Assembly: GCF_019720895.1 (NCBI RefSeq)
Contig: NZ_JAHKSH010000001.1
Coordinates: forward strand, 62,001 to 126,000
DNA: 64,000 bases
Direction of reading: 5' to 3'
DNA from: Microbacterium salitolerans
GTDB lineage: Bacteria > Actinomycetota > Actinomycetes > Actinomycetales > Microbacteriaceae
The position numbers and the translations under genes are program-made. The notes below the pieces were generated by a model. That model was not told where the DNA came from and ran no database searches. It worked only from the letters and a program-made list of their open reading frames with translations. Shown here piece by piece: positions 43,985-52,005 of this stretch. The stretch's first letter is position 1, and the number at the start of each line of letters is the position of its first letter.

Positions 43985-44997
43985 CCAGCACTCCTCGCGT
44001 CGGCGTCGTCGGCGCCGACCTGCCCCGGCAGGTCGCGCTCGCGGCCGGTGCCGTCCCCACGCGGCTGCTCGGGGCGTGGGAGGGCGACACGTCGCGCGAG
44101 GCACGAGAGCTGCTCGGTGCGATGGACGTCGTCGCCGTGCGCATCCTCGACGAGATCCTCGCGGGCGCGCACGATCACCTCGCGGGTCTCGTCGTCTGCA
44201 ACGACTCGTCGGCGAACCTCCGCCTCTTCTATGTGCTCCGCGTCCTCGCGGAGCGCGGGCGCGTCCGGCTCCCCGTCTCGCTGTTCGACGCGCCTCGCGG
44301 ATCCGGGTCCCCGCGAGAGCACTTCGTCGCGCGCCGCATCGCGCGGCTGACCGAGTTCTGCGAGGCGGTCACCGGATCGGGCCCCAGCGACTTCGCGGCC
44401 GCTGCGGCGTCGGAGGACGCACTGGGGGGCGCCCTGCGCGGACTGCGCGCGCGGCGCAGGAGCGGGCGCGTCACCGGGGCCGCGGCGCTCGACGCCTATC
44501 GTGCCGCTGCGACCCTCGCTCCCGAGGAGGCGGCTCTCGAGGTCGACCGCGTCGACCGCTCGGCCGCCGGGATCCCCGTCGTGGTGACGGGCGGATCCCA
44601 CCCTGATTCGTCGGTCTACGCGGCGATCGAGAACGAGGGGCTCCTCGTCGTGGGAGACGACCACGACACGGGCGACGCCGCGTGGATCGGACCCACCGGA
44701 CGCGACGCCGCCGAGATCGCGCGACTCCATGCGGCCCGTCCGCCGCTCGCGCAGCGGTCGCGCTCCTCCGAGCGGGCGGCTGCTCTGGCCGCGCTGGTGA
44801 CCGAGACGAAGGCCAGAGGGGTGATCTCACTCGCGCGGGAGCTCGACGACGCGCCCGCGTGGGACCTCGCCGCACAGCGTGCCGCCATCGATGTCCCCCT
44901 CGTCGCCCGCACACGCATCGCCCCCGACGCGGCGCGCACTCAGGCGGTCGATGCCGCGCGCGAGCTGCGGGATCGCATCACGGAGGAGGGCGCATGA
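43981..44997 (+). CDS. 2-hydroxyacyl-CoA dehydratase family protein lacking most iron-sulfur cysteines, subunit 1
   Basis: 338 residues from a GTG overlapping the CoA-transferase stop. The fold is recognisable: an N-terminal VGVVGADLPRQVALAAGAVPTRLLG, a central VVCNDSSANLRLFYVLR, a second-lobe IPVVVTGGSHPDSSVYAAIENEGLLVVGDDHDTGD, and a C-terminal ARGVISLARELDDAPAWDLAAQRAAIDVPLV. In the oxygen-sensitive enzymes (HgdB, FldC, BcrB/C) cysteines in these three places bind the 4Fe-4S cluster. Here only the first (VVCND) survives; GDDHDTGD and ARELDDAP have none. No activator ATPase gene is in the window. The function must therefore differ from the classical radical dehydratase. Confidence 0.75.
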   Translation: MTSTPRVGVVGADLPRQVALAAGAVPTRLLGAWEGDTSREARELLGAMDVVAVRILDEILAGAHDHLAGLVVCNDSSANLRLFYVLRVLAERGRVRLPVSLFDAPRGSGSPREHFVARRIARLTEFCEAVTGSGPSDFAAAAASEDALGGALRGLRARRRSGRVTGAAALDAYRAAATLAPEEAALEVDRVDRSAAGIPVVVTGGSHPDSSVYAAIENEGLLVVGDDHDTGDAAWIGPTGRDAAEIARLHAARPPLAQRSRSSERAAALAALVTETKARGVISLARELDDAPAWDLAAQRAAIDVPLVARTRIAPDAARTQAVDAARELRDRITEEGA

Positions 44998-46235
44998 GCG
45001 CCGACCGGCTGCGCAGCGCCCACGAGGCCACGCGTTATCAGAAGCAGTGGTTCCTCGACCTCGCCGAGCGCGCGCGAGCGGGTGAGCCCCTCGCGATCGT
45101 CAACGCCGACGCACCGCACGAGATCCTCCGTGCCCTCGACATCCCGTACGTCGTGACGCAGTGGTGGTCGTCCATCATCGCCGCGAAGCGCATGAGTCCC
45201 GCCGCGCTGTCGCACGTGGCGGCGCGCGGGCTGCCCGACTTCAGCCTGCAGTACGACGCGATCCCGCTCGGCGAGCAGGATCTCGCCGACGCCGACCGGC
45301 CGTGGGGAGGCCTGCCGCAGCCGACCTTCGCCATCGCGGAGCGTTCGGGCGACATCACGCAGAAGATCTTCGAGCAATGGGGCGAACGCGATGGCACCGA
45401 GACGTTCCTCCTGTCGCGCACGGGAGGGGATCCCGCGCCGCACGCCTGGTGGGATCTGGTGCCGCACCAGTGGGAGGCGGCCTTCGGATCCGACCGCCTC
45501 GACCTGCTGCAGGACGAGATCGGCGAACTGATCACGTGGCTGGAGGAGCGCACGGGGCGCATCCTCGACACCGGCCGACTCGAGCGGATCCTCGAGCTCG
45601 GCAACGAGCAGGCGGAGTGGAATCGGCGCACGCGCGATCTCATCGCGAGCGCCCGGCCGACGCCCGTCGCTGTGAACGACACGATGCCCGCGGTCATGGT
45701 GCCGCAGTGGCACCGCGGCACCGAGTGGGCGGTGGGGGCGGCGAAGCGGCTGCACGACGAGGTCGCGGAGCGCGTGGAGGAGGAGACGGCGATCTGCCCC
45801 GACGAGCGCGTGCGCCTCATGTGGGTCGGCCGCGGCCTGTGGAGCGATCTCGACATGTACCGCCGATTCCAGGAGGAGTTCGGCGCGGTGTTCGTGTGGT
45901 CGATGTACCTGGCGATCGCGGCCGACGGGTACCTCCGGTACGGGGACGATGCGACTCGCACTCTCGCCGCGCGCTTCGTCGGCATCACCGACCAGCTGTA
46001 CATGCCGCCGTGGTCGAGCGAGTGGTACGTCAAGGAGGCGCTCTCCCACGGTGTCGACGGCGTCGTGCACCTGGTCGCGGATGACGCCGCCGGGGCCGGC
46101 CTCATCTCCGAGGCGCTCGAGGACGAGGGGATCCCCGTTCTCGAGATCCGCGCGAACAACGCCGACGAGCGCTCCGCGGCGGCCGCCCGGATCCCCGAGC
46201 GCATCGAGGAGTTCCTGCGCACGCGCGTGCGCTGA
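44994..46235 (+). CDS. 2-hydroxyacyl-CoA dehydratase family protein lacking iron-sulfur cysteines, subunit 2
   Basis: 413 residues, overlapping subunit 1 by four bases. It follows the dehydratase-family layout: a helical N-terminus, a first lobe EPLAIVNADAPHEILRALDIPYVVTQWWSSIIAAKRM, a helical middle and a second lobe MWVGRGLWSDLDMYRRFQEEFGAVFVWSMYL, then a C-terminal GVDGVVHLVADDAAGAGLIS. The only cysteine (ETAICPDE) is not at a cluster position. With subunit 1 it likely forms a heterodimer. A cluster-free dehydratase, hydratase or binding role is possible; no activity is proven. Confidence 0.72.
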   Translation: MSADRLRSAHEATRYQKQWFLDLAERARAGEPLAIVNADAPHEILRALDIPYVVTQWWSSIIAAKRMSPAALSHVAARGLPDFSLQYDAIPLGEQDLADADRPWGGLPQPTFAIAERSGDITQKIFEQWGERDGTETFLLSRTGGDPAPHAWWDLVPHQWEAAFGSDRLDLLQDEIGELITWLEERTGRILDTGRLERILELGNEQAEWNRRTRDLIASARPTPVAVNDTMPAVMVPQWHRGTEWAVGAAKRLHDEVAERVEEETAICPDERVRLMWVGRGLWSDLDMYRRFQEEFGAVFVWSMYLAIAADGYLRYGDDATRTLAARFVGITDQLYMPPWSSEWYVKEALSHGVDGVVHLVADDAAGAGLISEALEDEGIPVLEIRANNADERSAAAARIPERIEEFLRTRVR

Positions 46236-46275
46236 CGCGGATCGCGGGTGCGCGGGAGCCTGCCGCGTCGTCGCG

Positions 46276-46857
46276 CTACTCGTCGTCGGTGCGGCGCTCG
46301 GCCCTGATCCGCGCTTGGGCGAGGCGCGAGGGGATGTGGCGGGGGCGCACCGTCGAGGTGCGCTGTGCGATCGCGGCGGCCTCGGCTTCGTCGTCGCCGA
46401 AGTAGCCTCCGGCGAGCACGTCGGCGGAGGCCTGCAGGATGTCGCGGAGCGAGCCGTCCGGCGGCCCTCCGAGCGCGGCGATGAGCCGCTCCTCGTGCTC
46501 GCGCAGACGCTCGGTGCAGCGGGCGAGCACGGCCCAGCCCTCCTCCGTGAGCTGCACGAGTCGGATCCTCCTGTTGCGGGGGTGGTCGCCGCGCGAGACG
46601 AGCCCCTGCTCGATCAGCTCGTTCGAGACGGTGTGCGCCGCCTGGGCGCTCACGAACGTGCGCCGCGCGAGCTGTGCGTTCGAGAGGGGCAGCCCCTCTC
46701 CGAGCACCTGCAGCACGACGAACTGCGACAGCGTGACGCCCTCGGCGAGCGCGGTGTTCTCCGTGAAGCGCGTGAACGCTCGCGCGAGTCGGTAGCTGCT
46801 GTAGCCGAGCCGGGTCGTGGCCGGTTCGCCGCGCGGGTCTCGAGTGATGTCATCCAC
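46276..46857 (-). CDS. MarR-family transcriptional regulator
   Basis: 193 residues from a GTG. The winged helix-turn-helix is clear: LSQFVVLQVLGEGLPLSNAQLARRTFVSAQAAHTVSNELIEQGLVSRGDHPRNRRIRLVQLTEEGW. A 40-residue basic C-terminal tail is extra. It is divergent from the secreted hydrolase at 47091, and operator copy 4 lies between them, so it is the leading candidate for the protein that binds the TATCAA dyads across the island. MarR proteins typically respond to aromatic or CoA-linked ligands. Confidence 0.92.
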   Translation of the reverse strand: MDDITRDPRGEPATTRLGYSSYRLARAFTRFTENTALAEGVTLSQFVVLQVLGEGLPLSNAQLARRTFVSAQAAHTVSNELIEQGLVSRGDHPRNRRIRLVQLTEEGWAVLARCTERLREHEERLIAALGGPPDGSLRDILQASADVLAGGYFGDDEAEAAAIAQRTSTVRPRHIPSRLAQARIRAERRTDDE

Positions 46858-46987
46858 GATGAGATCCTACGCGTGCGGGGACGCGGCCCTCCGAATCGCG
46901 CCGCCGCCGATCATGGCGTACCCGCCGCTCGGCCGCGTCGAGGGGCGTCTCTCGCCGATTGACTAAGGCGGCTTCTGCTGCCTCAAT

Positions 46988-47008
46988 AATATCAATGGGG
47001 TTGATATT
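46988..47008. promoter_or_regulatory. TATCAA-N5-TTGATA operator 4 (marR / secreted hydrolase)
   Basis: AATATCAA-TGGGG-TTGATATT, a perfect dyad at 46990-47006, in the divergent region between the MarR gene (start 46857) and the hydrolase (start 47091). GATATT (47003-47008) can be the -10 of the hydrolase promoter. Confidence 0.75.
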
Positions 47009-47090
47009 TACCCGAAGTGGTGCCACTGTCTTCCCAGATCGCCGCCCGGCGATCTTCTGCCGACGATGGAGTTGGACGAGGAGTACCACG

Positions 47091-48419
47091 ATGGTCATTG
47101 CACGACGCGCGTTGAAGATCGGCATCGCCGCCATGACAGCCGGGGCGCTGGTGGGCGCGATGGCGCCGACGGCGGTCGCGGAAGAAGGTGACGAGATCAT
47201 CGAGGGTCAGCTCGCCGACACCACGCCGTATCGATTCATCGTCCCGGACGACTGGAACGGCACGGTGTTCGTGAACCTCGACTTCGCGTCGGGCTCGCCG
47301 TCCGACGCGCAGCAGGCGCTCATCGACGACGGCGCCGCGTACGGCGGCACGACCCGCAACGTGACCGGGTGGCGTCTCGGCGACGCGGTCGACAATCAGA
47401 TCGAGGCGCTCGACGCGCTCGCGGCGGAGACCGGAGAGCCCGAGCGCGCCATCGCGATGGGGAGCTCGATGGGCGGCATGATCGCCGCGACCACCGGGGA
47501 GCTGCATCCCGACCGCATCGACGGCGTCCTCGCCGCGTGCGGCGGGTTGTCGGGAACCGTGTCGCAGTGGAATCAGAAGCTCGACACGGTCTTCGTGCTC
47601 GCCCAGCTGATCGACCCGGACCTTCCCGTCGTCGACATCCCTGAGGACATCGCGGCTGCCCGCGCCCTGTGGCAGGGCGCGCTCGCCGAAGCGCAGGAGA
47701 CGTCGGAGGGACGCGCGCGGATCGCCCTCGCGTCGGCGATCGGCCAGCTTCCCGCGTGGTCGCCGAGCGTCGAGGATCCGGACCCGCGGGATCCCGCACA
47801 GTACGAGGCCGGATGGTACGGATCCCTCTCGGGCGATCCGCTGCCGTACATCGGTCAGGCGATGAGCAGTCGACGCTCCGGCACCGAGATGGCCGGGGGA
47901 CTGCCCTCGTGGAACACCGGAGTCGACTACGCGGAGCAGCTGCGGAAGGCATCGCCCGAGGCGCGACGCGTCGTGGCGGCGCTGTACGAGGAGGCCGGGC
48001 TGTCGCTCGATGCCGATCTCGGCATCGTGAACGGCGCCGACCGCGTCGCGGCCGACCCCGAAGCCGTCGAGCGCTTCGCCGAGAACTACGAGTTCACCGG
48101 CGCGATCTCCGTCCCCACGCTGACGCTCAACAACGTGGGCGACCAGATCTCGACGGTCGCCCAGCAGTCCGCCTACGAGGAACGTGTGAAGAAGGCGGGG
48201 AACGCGAGCCTGCTGCGTCAGACGTATGTGGGGTCCGCCGGGCACTGCGTGTTCAGCGACGCGGAGATGCTCACGGCCGCGCACGTGCTCCTCGATCGTC
48301 TCGACACCGGGCACTGGGGAGGCGGCGCCGTCGCGCGCAACCTCAACGCCGCCGCCGAGGAGCTCGACATGGGAGAAGCGCGCTTCCTGAGCTTCCGCCC
48401 CGACCGGTTCAATCGGTGA
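47091..48419 (+). CDS. Secreted alpha/beta hydrolase, paralogue 3
   Basis: 442 residues from the ATG at 47091, with GAGGAG upstream. Signal peptide to about residue 30 (APTAVAEE). Same family as the genes at 36084 and 37442: GQLADTTPYRFIVPDDWNGT, elbow MGSSMGGMIAA, lid segment LPSWNTGVDYAEQL and a catalytic His in SAGHCVFSDAEMLTAA. It is the first gene downstream of operator 4, seven bases before the larger esterase. Confidence 0.86.
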   Translation: MVIARRALKIGIAAMTAGALVGAMAPTAVAEEGDEIIEGQLADTTPYRFIVPDDWNGTVFVNLDFASGSPSDAQQALIDDGAAYGGTTRNVTGWRLGDAVDNQIEALDALAAETGEPERAIAMGSSMGGMIAATTGELHPDRIDGVLAACGGLSGTVSQWNQKLDTVFVLAQLIDPDLPVVDIPEDIAAARALWQGALAEAQETSEGRARIALASAIGQLPAWSPSVEDPDPRDPAQYEAGWYGSLSGDPLPYIGQAMSSRRSGTEMAGGLPSWNTGVDYAEQLRKASPEARRVVAALYEEAGLSLDADLGIVNGADRVAADPEAVERFAENYEFTGAISVPTLTLNNVGDQISTVAQQSAYEERVKKAGNASLLRQTYVGSAGHCVFSDAEMLTAAHVLLDRLDTGHWGGGAVARNLNAAAEELDMGEARFLSFRPDRFNR

Positions 48420-48425
48420 TCCGCC

Positions 48426-50567
48426 ATGCGACGTGACACGAACCGGATGACGATCATCACGCGGCGCGCTCTCGCCGTGGCAGCCGGGGCCGGCATGGCC
48501 GCGACCCTCGCGATCGGGGTGCCCGCCAGTGCTGAGGAGGGGACGCCGGAGGGGATCCCGAGCGCCGCGCCGCCCGCGGCCTTCTTCGAGGAACCCGACC
48601 TGCCCGCCGCAGACCACTGGCCCTTCTCCGAGGACTTCCCGCGCACGTCGGGCACGTCGAGGTATGACGACGGAGCACTGCTCTGGACCGACTGGCTGTA
48701 CGACGACACGGGCGACGGATCCTTCGACTATCGCGCCGAGTCGGCCGAATCGAACGGTGCGGATGTCTTCCGCGCGGGCGTCGGCGTGCACCGTGATCGC
48801 TCCTTCTGGCGGGTCGACTGGAACACGCTCGTCGACCCGGACCTGCCGCTGGCCGTCTGGGGCCTCGATACGGACGACGACCCCACCACGGGCACGGCGA
48901 CGTGGCCCGCGGAGGCCGGGGTGTCGTCGCCCGGAATGGACGCCTTCCTCACCGTGTCCTCCCGCGGCGTGCGGCTCGAGGACGTCGCGGCGGGAACGTC
49001 GAGCGACCTCACGGCGCGCGGCGCCGAGGTCGTCGTCGACGAGGAATCGCGATCGTTCATCGTGTCGATCCCGCGATCCGCTCTGCGCGTCAACGGCGAG
49101 TGGACGGTGCGTCTCGCGACCGGTACGGCAGACGAGTCGGGCGAGGCGTTCGCCTCCCCGCCCGGAGACCCGGACGCGCGCGTCTACAACGCGGCATTCC
49201 GCACGAACGACCAGGAGAACGCGAACCGCGCGGGCAGTCAGAAGGCGACCACCTGGAACAACGGAGCGCAGAGCGAGGCGCTCTCGAACGGCGACATCGC
49301 CCCGTTCTCGCTGCACCTCGACTGGCGGCGCCTCGCGCGCGGCGAGGTCGAGCCCGAGCCGGATCCGGCTGGGTTCTCGGTGCGGTGGTACGTCTCGTCG
49401 GTCGAACTCGGCCAGGGGCTCCACCCCGATGCCCGCGCCCCGCAGGGCCAGGCGCCGACCACGGATCCGCGCGTCTACGGACGTGTGCAGCCGTACACCG
49501 TCTACGTCCCGGAGTCGTACGATCCCGCCGTCCCCGCGCCGCTCACGCTGCTCCTTCACGGCGGGGGCGGGAACCACAACAGCTTCCGCGGCGACCAGGA
49601 GTCGACGCTCCACACCTCGGTGTGCGAGGAGCGGGGGTCGATCTGCGTCGCGCCCCTCGGCAGAGGAGACGCCACGTGGTTCGTCAATGAGGCCGAGCTC
49701 GACGTGTGGGAGGTGTGGAACCGCGTCGCCGGCACCTACGCGATCGATCCCGACCGCACCACCGTCGCCGGATGGTCCATGGGAGGCGTGGGAGCCACGC
49801 GCCTCGCGGTCAATCACCCGGATGTGTTCGCCGGCGTCGGCATCGTGTCGGGCGCGGGATACATGAACGCCGTCGCGGGGCGCGATGGCGCCGAGGACCC
49901 GCTCCGGGTCGAGAACCTCGGGGCGATGCGGGTGTTCATGGACGCCGGGACCGCCGACATCGCGGAGCAGAACACCCGCGACTGGGGAGCCGCCTTCGAG
50001 TCGGCGGGCGTGCCGTACCGCGCGCACTACTACGCCGATGCGACGCACGGTCACTTCGGGGTCGTCGGCTGGCCCGAGTTCGCCGACCGCGTCGACGACG
50101 CGGTGCGCGAGACGTCGCCTCCGAGCATCGCGTACCGATGGGATCCGCGTGAGGAGCGGGAGGATCTCGGCATCACGATGGACTCCGCCTACTGGATCGA
50201 CCAGATCGAGTCCCGCGACGCGGACGCGACGTGGAGCCGGGTCACGGCCCGATCCGGGGCGCTCGACACCGTCGTCGCGGAGCCGGTGGTGCACGAGACC
50301 TCGGGCGAGTACTCGGGCCGCCACACCGAGATCCGCGAGCTCGTGCACGAGCAGGTGGGGATGCGAGAGCCGTCGAACGAGCTGGAGCTCGACCTGACGA
50401 ACATCGCGGCGGCTGCGGTCGACCTCGACGCGGCGGGGCTCGGGGAGGCGGAGCAGGTGGTGCTGGACATCGTCACGGATGGTCCGACCGACATCGTGCT
50501 GCGCGGTTCCGGAGCCGAGCGCGTCCTGCCGGTCGACGCCGGAAGCCACCGCATCGTCGTGGAGTGA
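48426..50567 (+). CDS. Large secreted esterase with N-terminal beta-rich domain (PHB-depolymerase / prolyl-oligopeptidase type)
   Basis: 713 residues; an internal ATG at 48447 would give a tidier Tat-like signal (ITRRALAVAAGAG). After the signal, residues about 60-320 form a beta-rich region with VGVHRDRSFWRVDWNTLVDPDLPLAVWGLDTD, resembling DOMON or carbohydrate-binding modules. The catalytic domain starts near 350 (PYTVYVPESYDPAVPAPLTLLLHGGGGNHNSF), with the elbow AGWSMGGVGATR and a His in DATHGHFGVVGWPEF. A C-terminal beta domain follows. It is predicted to act on a polymeric or conjugated ester outside the cell, with the hydrolase next to it. Confidence 0.85.
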   Translation: MRRDTNRMTIITRRALAVAAGAGMAATLAIGVPASAEEGTPEGIPSAAPPAAFFEEPDLPAADHWPFSEDFPRTSGTSRYDDGALLWTDWLYDDTGDGSFDYRAESAESNGADVFRAGVGVHRDRSFWRVDWNTLVDPDLPLAVWGLDTDDDPTTGTATWPAEAGVSSPGMDAFLTVSSRGVRLEDVAAGTSSDLTARGAEVVVDEESRSFIVSIPRSALRVNGEWTVRLATGTADESGEAFASPPGDPDARVYNAAFRTNDQENANRAGSQKATTWNNGAQSEALSNGDIAPFSLHLDWRRLARGEVEPEPDPAGFSVRWYVSSVELGQGLHPDARAPQGQAPTTDPRVYGRVQPYTVYVPESYDPAVPAPLTLLLHGGGGNHNSFRGDQESTLHTSVCEERGSICVAPLGRGDATWFVNEAELDVWEVWNRVAGTYAIDPDRTTVAGWSMGGVGATRLAVNHPDVFAGVGIVSGAGYMNAVAGRDGAEDPLRVENLGAMRVFMDAGTADIAEQNTRDWGAAFESAGVPYRAHYYADATHGHFGVVGWPEFADRVDDAVRETSPPSIAYRWDPREEREDLGITMDSAYWIDQIESRDADATWSRVTARSGALDTVVAEPVVHETSGEYSGRHTEIRELVHEQVGMREPSNELELDLTNIAAAAVDLDAAGLGEAEQVVLDIVTDGPTDIVLRGSGAERVLPVDAGSHRIVVE

Positions 50568-50582
50568 CGTCGGCCGCCGAGC

Positions 50583-50644
50583 GCGGACATCGAACGCGAT
50601 GGGGGACACCGAAATCGGTGTCCCCCATCGACGTCGATGTCCGC
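50583..50644. terminator. Long hairpin after the secreted esterase
   Basis: A 62-base palindrome (outer arms GCGGACATCG and CGATGTCCGC; inner perfect arms CGATGGGGGACACCGA / TCGGTGTCCCCCATCG) separates the esterase from the metallophosphoesterase. Confidence 0.85.
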
Positions 50645-50775
50645 GACCCGCCCGACAACTCCCCGATCCCGTCATCCGGCCATCGGCGACACGTCACGGG
50701 CCGTTCGGGCGCCGGACACCTGTCGCCCTCATCCTGGGGCCTGCCCTCCCCCGGATCACACGAAAGGCATCATCG

Positions 50776-51963
50776 ATGTCGTCCTCTTCTCGCATGTCCC
50801 TGACCCGTCGCGGCCTGCTGACGGGATCCGTCGCCGCCGCGGGCGCGGTCGCCGCCGCCGCGAGCATCGGCGCCCCGACGACCGCCCAGGCGAAGACGGC
50901 CGACGGCCTCGTGCGCCGCGCGCTGCGCTTCCGCGACGACGGCACGTTCACTGTCGTGCAGTTCAACGACACGCAGGACACGCACACGACCGACGAGCGC
51001 ACGATCGCCCTGCAGGAGGCCGTGCTCGACGACACGGACGCCGACTTCGTCGTGATCAACGGCGACGTCATCACGGGCGGCATGACCTCCGAGCTCCAGG
51101 TCAAGCAGGCGCTCAACAACGTCGTCCTGCCGATGGAGAGCCGTCGGATCCCGTGGGCCCTCACGTTCGGCAACCACGACGAGGACAGCGTGCCGCAGAC
51201 GGGCATGGACGAGGCGAAGATGCTCGCGTTCGTCCGGCAGTACGAGCACAACGTCAACGTGGGCGATGCCGACGTGACGGGAACCGCCAACCAGGTGCTC
51301 ACGATCCGCTCGTCGTCGAACGGCGATGAGGCGTTCGCGCTGTGGCTCCTCGACTCGGGCCGGTACGCGCCGGGTCAGATCGCCGGCCAGGACTTCGCCG
51401 GCTACCCGACGTGGGACTGGCTGCGCTTCGATCAGGTCGACTGGTACTGGCGCACGTCCCAGGCGCTCGAGCAGCGCGCGGGCGGGCTCGTCCCAGGGCT
51501 CATGTTCCAGCACATCGCGCTGTGGGAGCACCGCTTCATGTGGTTCGCGAGCGTCGACGGTCGGTCGGACGCCGACCACGCGCGCGCGGCCGCGAAGCAC
51601 GGGATCGTGGGGGAGCGCAACGAGGCCGAGTGCCCGGGTCCGTTCAACTCGGGGCTCTTCAACGCGATGCTGGACCGCGGCGACATCCGGGGGCTGTTCG
51701 TCGGCCACGACCACATCAACACCTACGTCGGCAACTACTACGGCATCGAGCTCGGATACGGTCCCGGCACGGGGTTCGGCCCCTACGGGCTCGGGGGCGC
51801 CGACAACCATCGCCTCCGCGGCGCGCGCGTCTTCACGCTCGATGAAAACGCGGACGGCGTCTACACGGGATCCCGAGCCCTGTTCGCGAGCGACTACGGC
51901 ATCGACCTCACGAACCAGCGTCGGCCGAGCGAGCCCGCGCCGTTCCCGTCGTACGTGAGCTGA
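50776..51963 (+). CDS. Tat-exported calcineurin-like metallophosphoesterase
   Basis: 395 residues from the ATG at 50776, preceded by AAAGG. Twin-arginine signal LTRRGLLTGSVAAAGA, cleaved near residue 40. The metal-binding motifs occur in order: VVQFNDTQD, VVINGDVITGG, LTFGNHDED, MFQHIALWEH and LFVGHDHINTY, the full purple-acid/phosphoesterase set. It would release phosphate from extracellular esters. It ends the island and is not obviously part of the TATCAA regulon. Confidence 0.92.
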   Translation: MSSSSRMSLTRRGLLTGSVAAAGAVAAAASIGAPTTAQAKTADGLVRRALRFRDDGTFTVVQFNDTQDTHTTDERTIALQEAVLDDTDADFVVINGDVITGGMTSELQVKQALNNVVLPMESRRIPWALTFGNHDEDSVPQTGMDEAKMLAFVRQYEHNVNVGDADVTGTANQVLTIRSSSNGDEAFALWLLDSGRYAPGQIAGQDFAGYPTWDWLRFDQVDWYWRTSQALEQRAGGLVPGLMFQHIALWEHRFMWFASVDGRSDADHARAAAKHGIVGERNEAECPGPFNSGLFNAMLDRGDIRGLFVGHDHINTYVGNYYGIELGYGPGTGFGPYGLGGADNHRLRGARVFTLDENADGVYTGSRALFASDYGIDLTNQRRPSEPAPFPSYVS

Positions 51964-52005
51964 TCGCCGCTTCCCGGGTGCCGACTGCGTGACCGGAGGA
52001 CGCCC

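Noticed and set aside
43981-46235. Classical anaerobic 2-hydroxyglutaryl-CoA or phenyllactyl-CoA dehydratase
   Set aside because: The cluster-binding cysteines are mostly absent, and no activator ATPase is in the window.
46992-50675. A very long open frame on the minus strand antisense to the secreted hydrolases (over 1200 codons)
   Set aside because: It mirrors the high-GC third-position bias of the plus-strand genes, has no domain pattern, is arginine-rich, and the plus strand has signal peptides, active-site motifs and ribosome sites.
22401-51963. Integrated mobile element (genomic island with integrase)
   Set aside because: No integrase, transposase, tRNA or flanking direct repeat was seen; only composition and content suggest acquisition.
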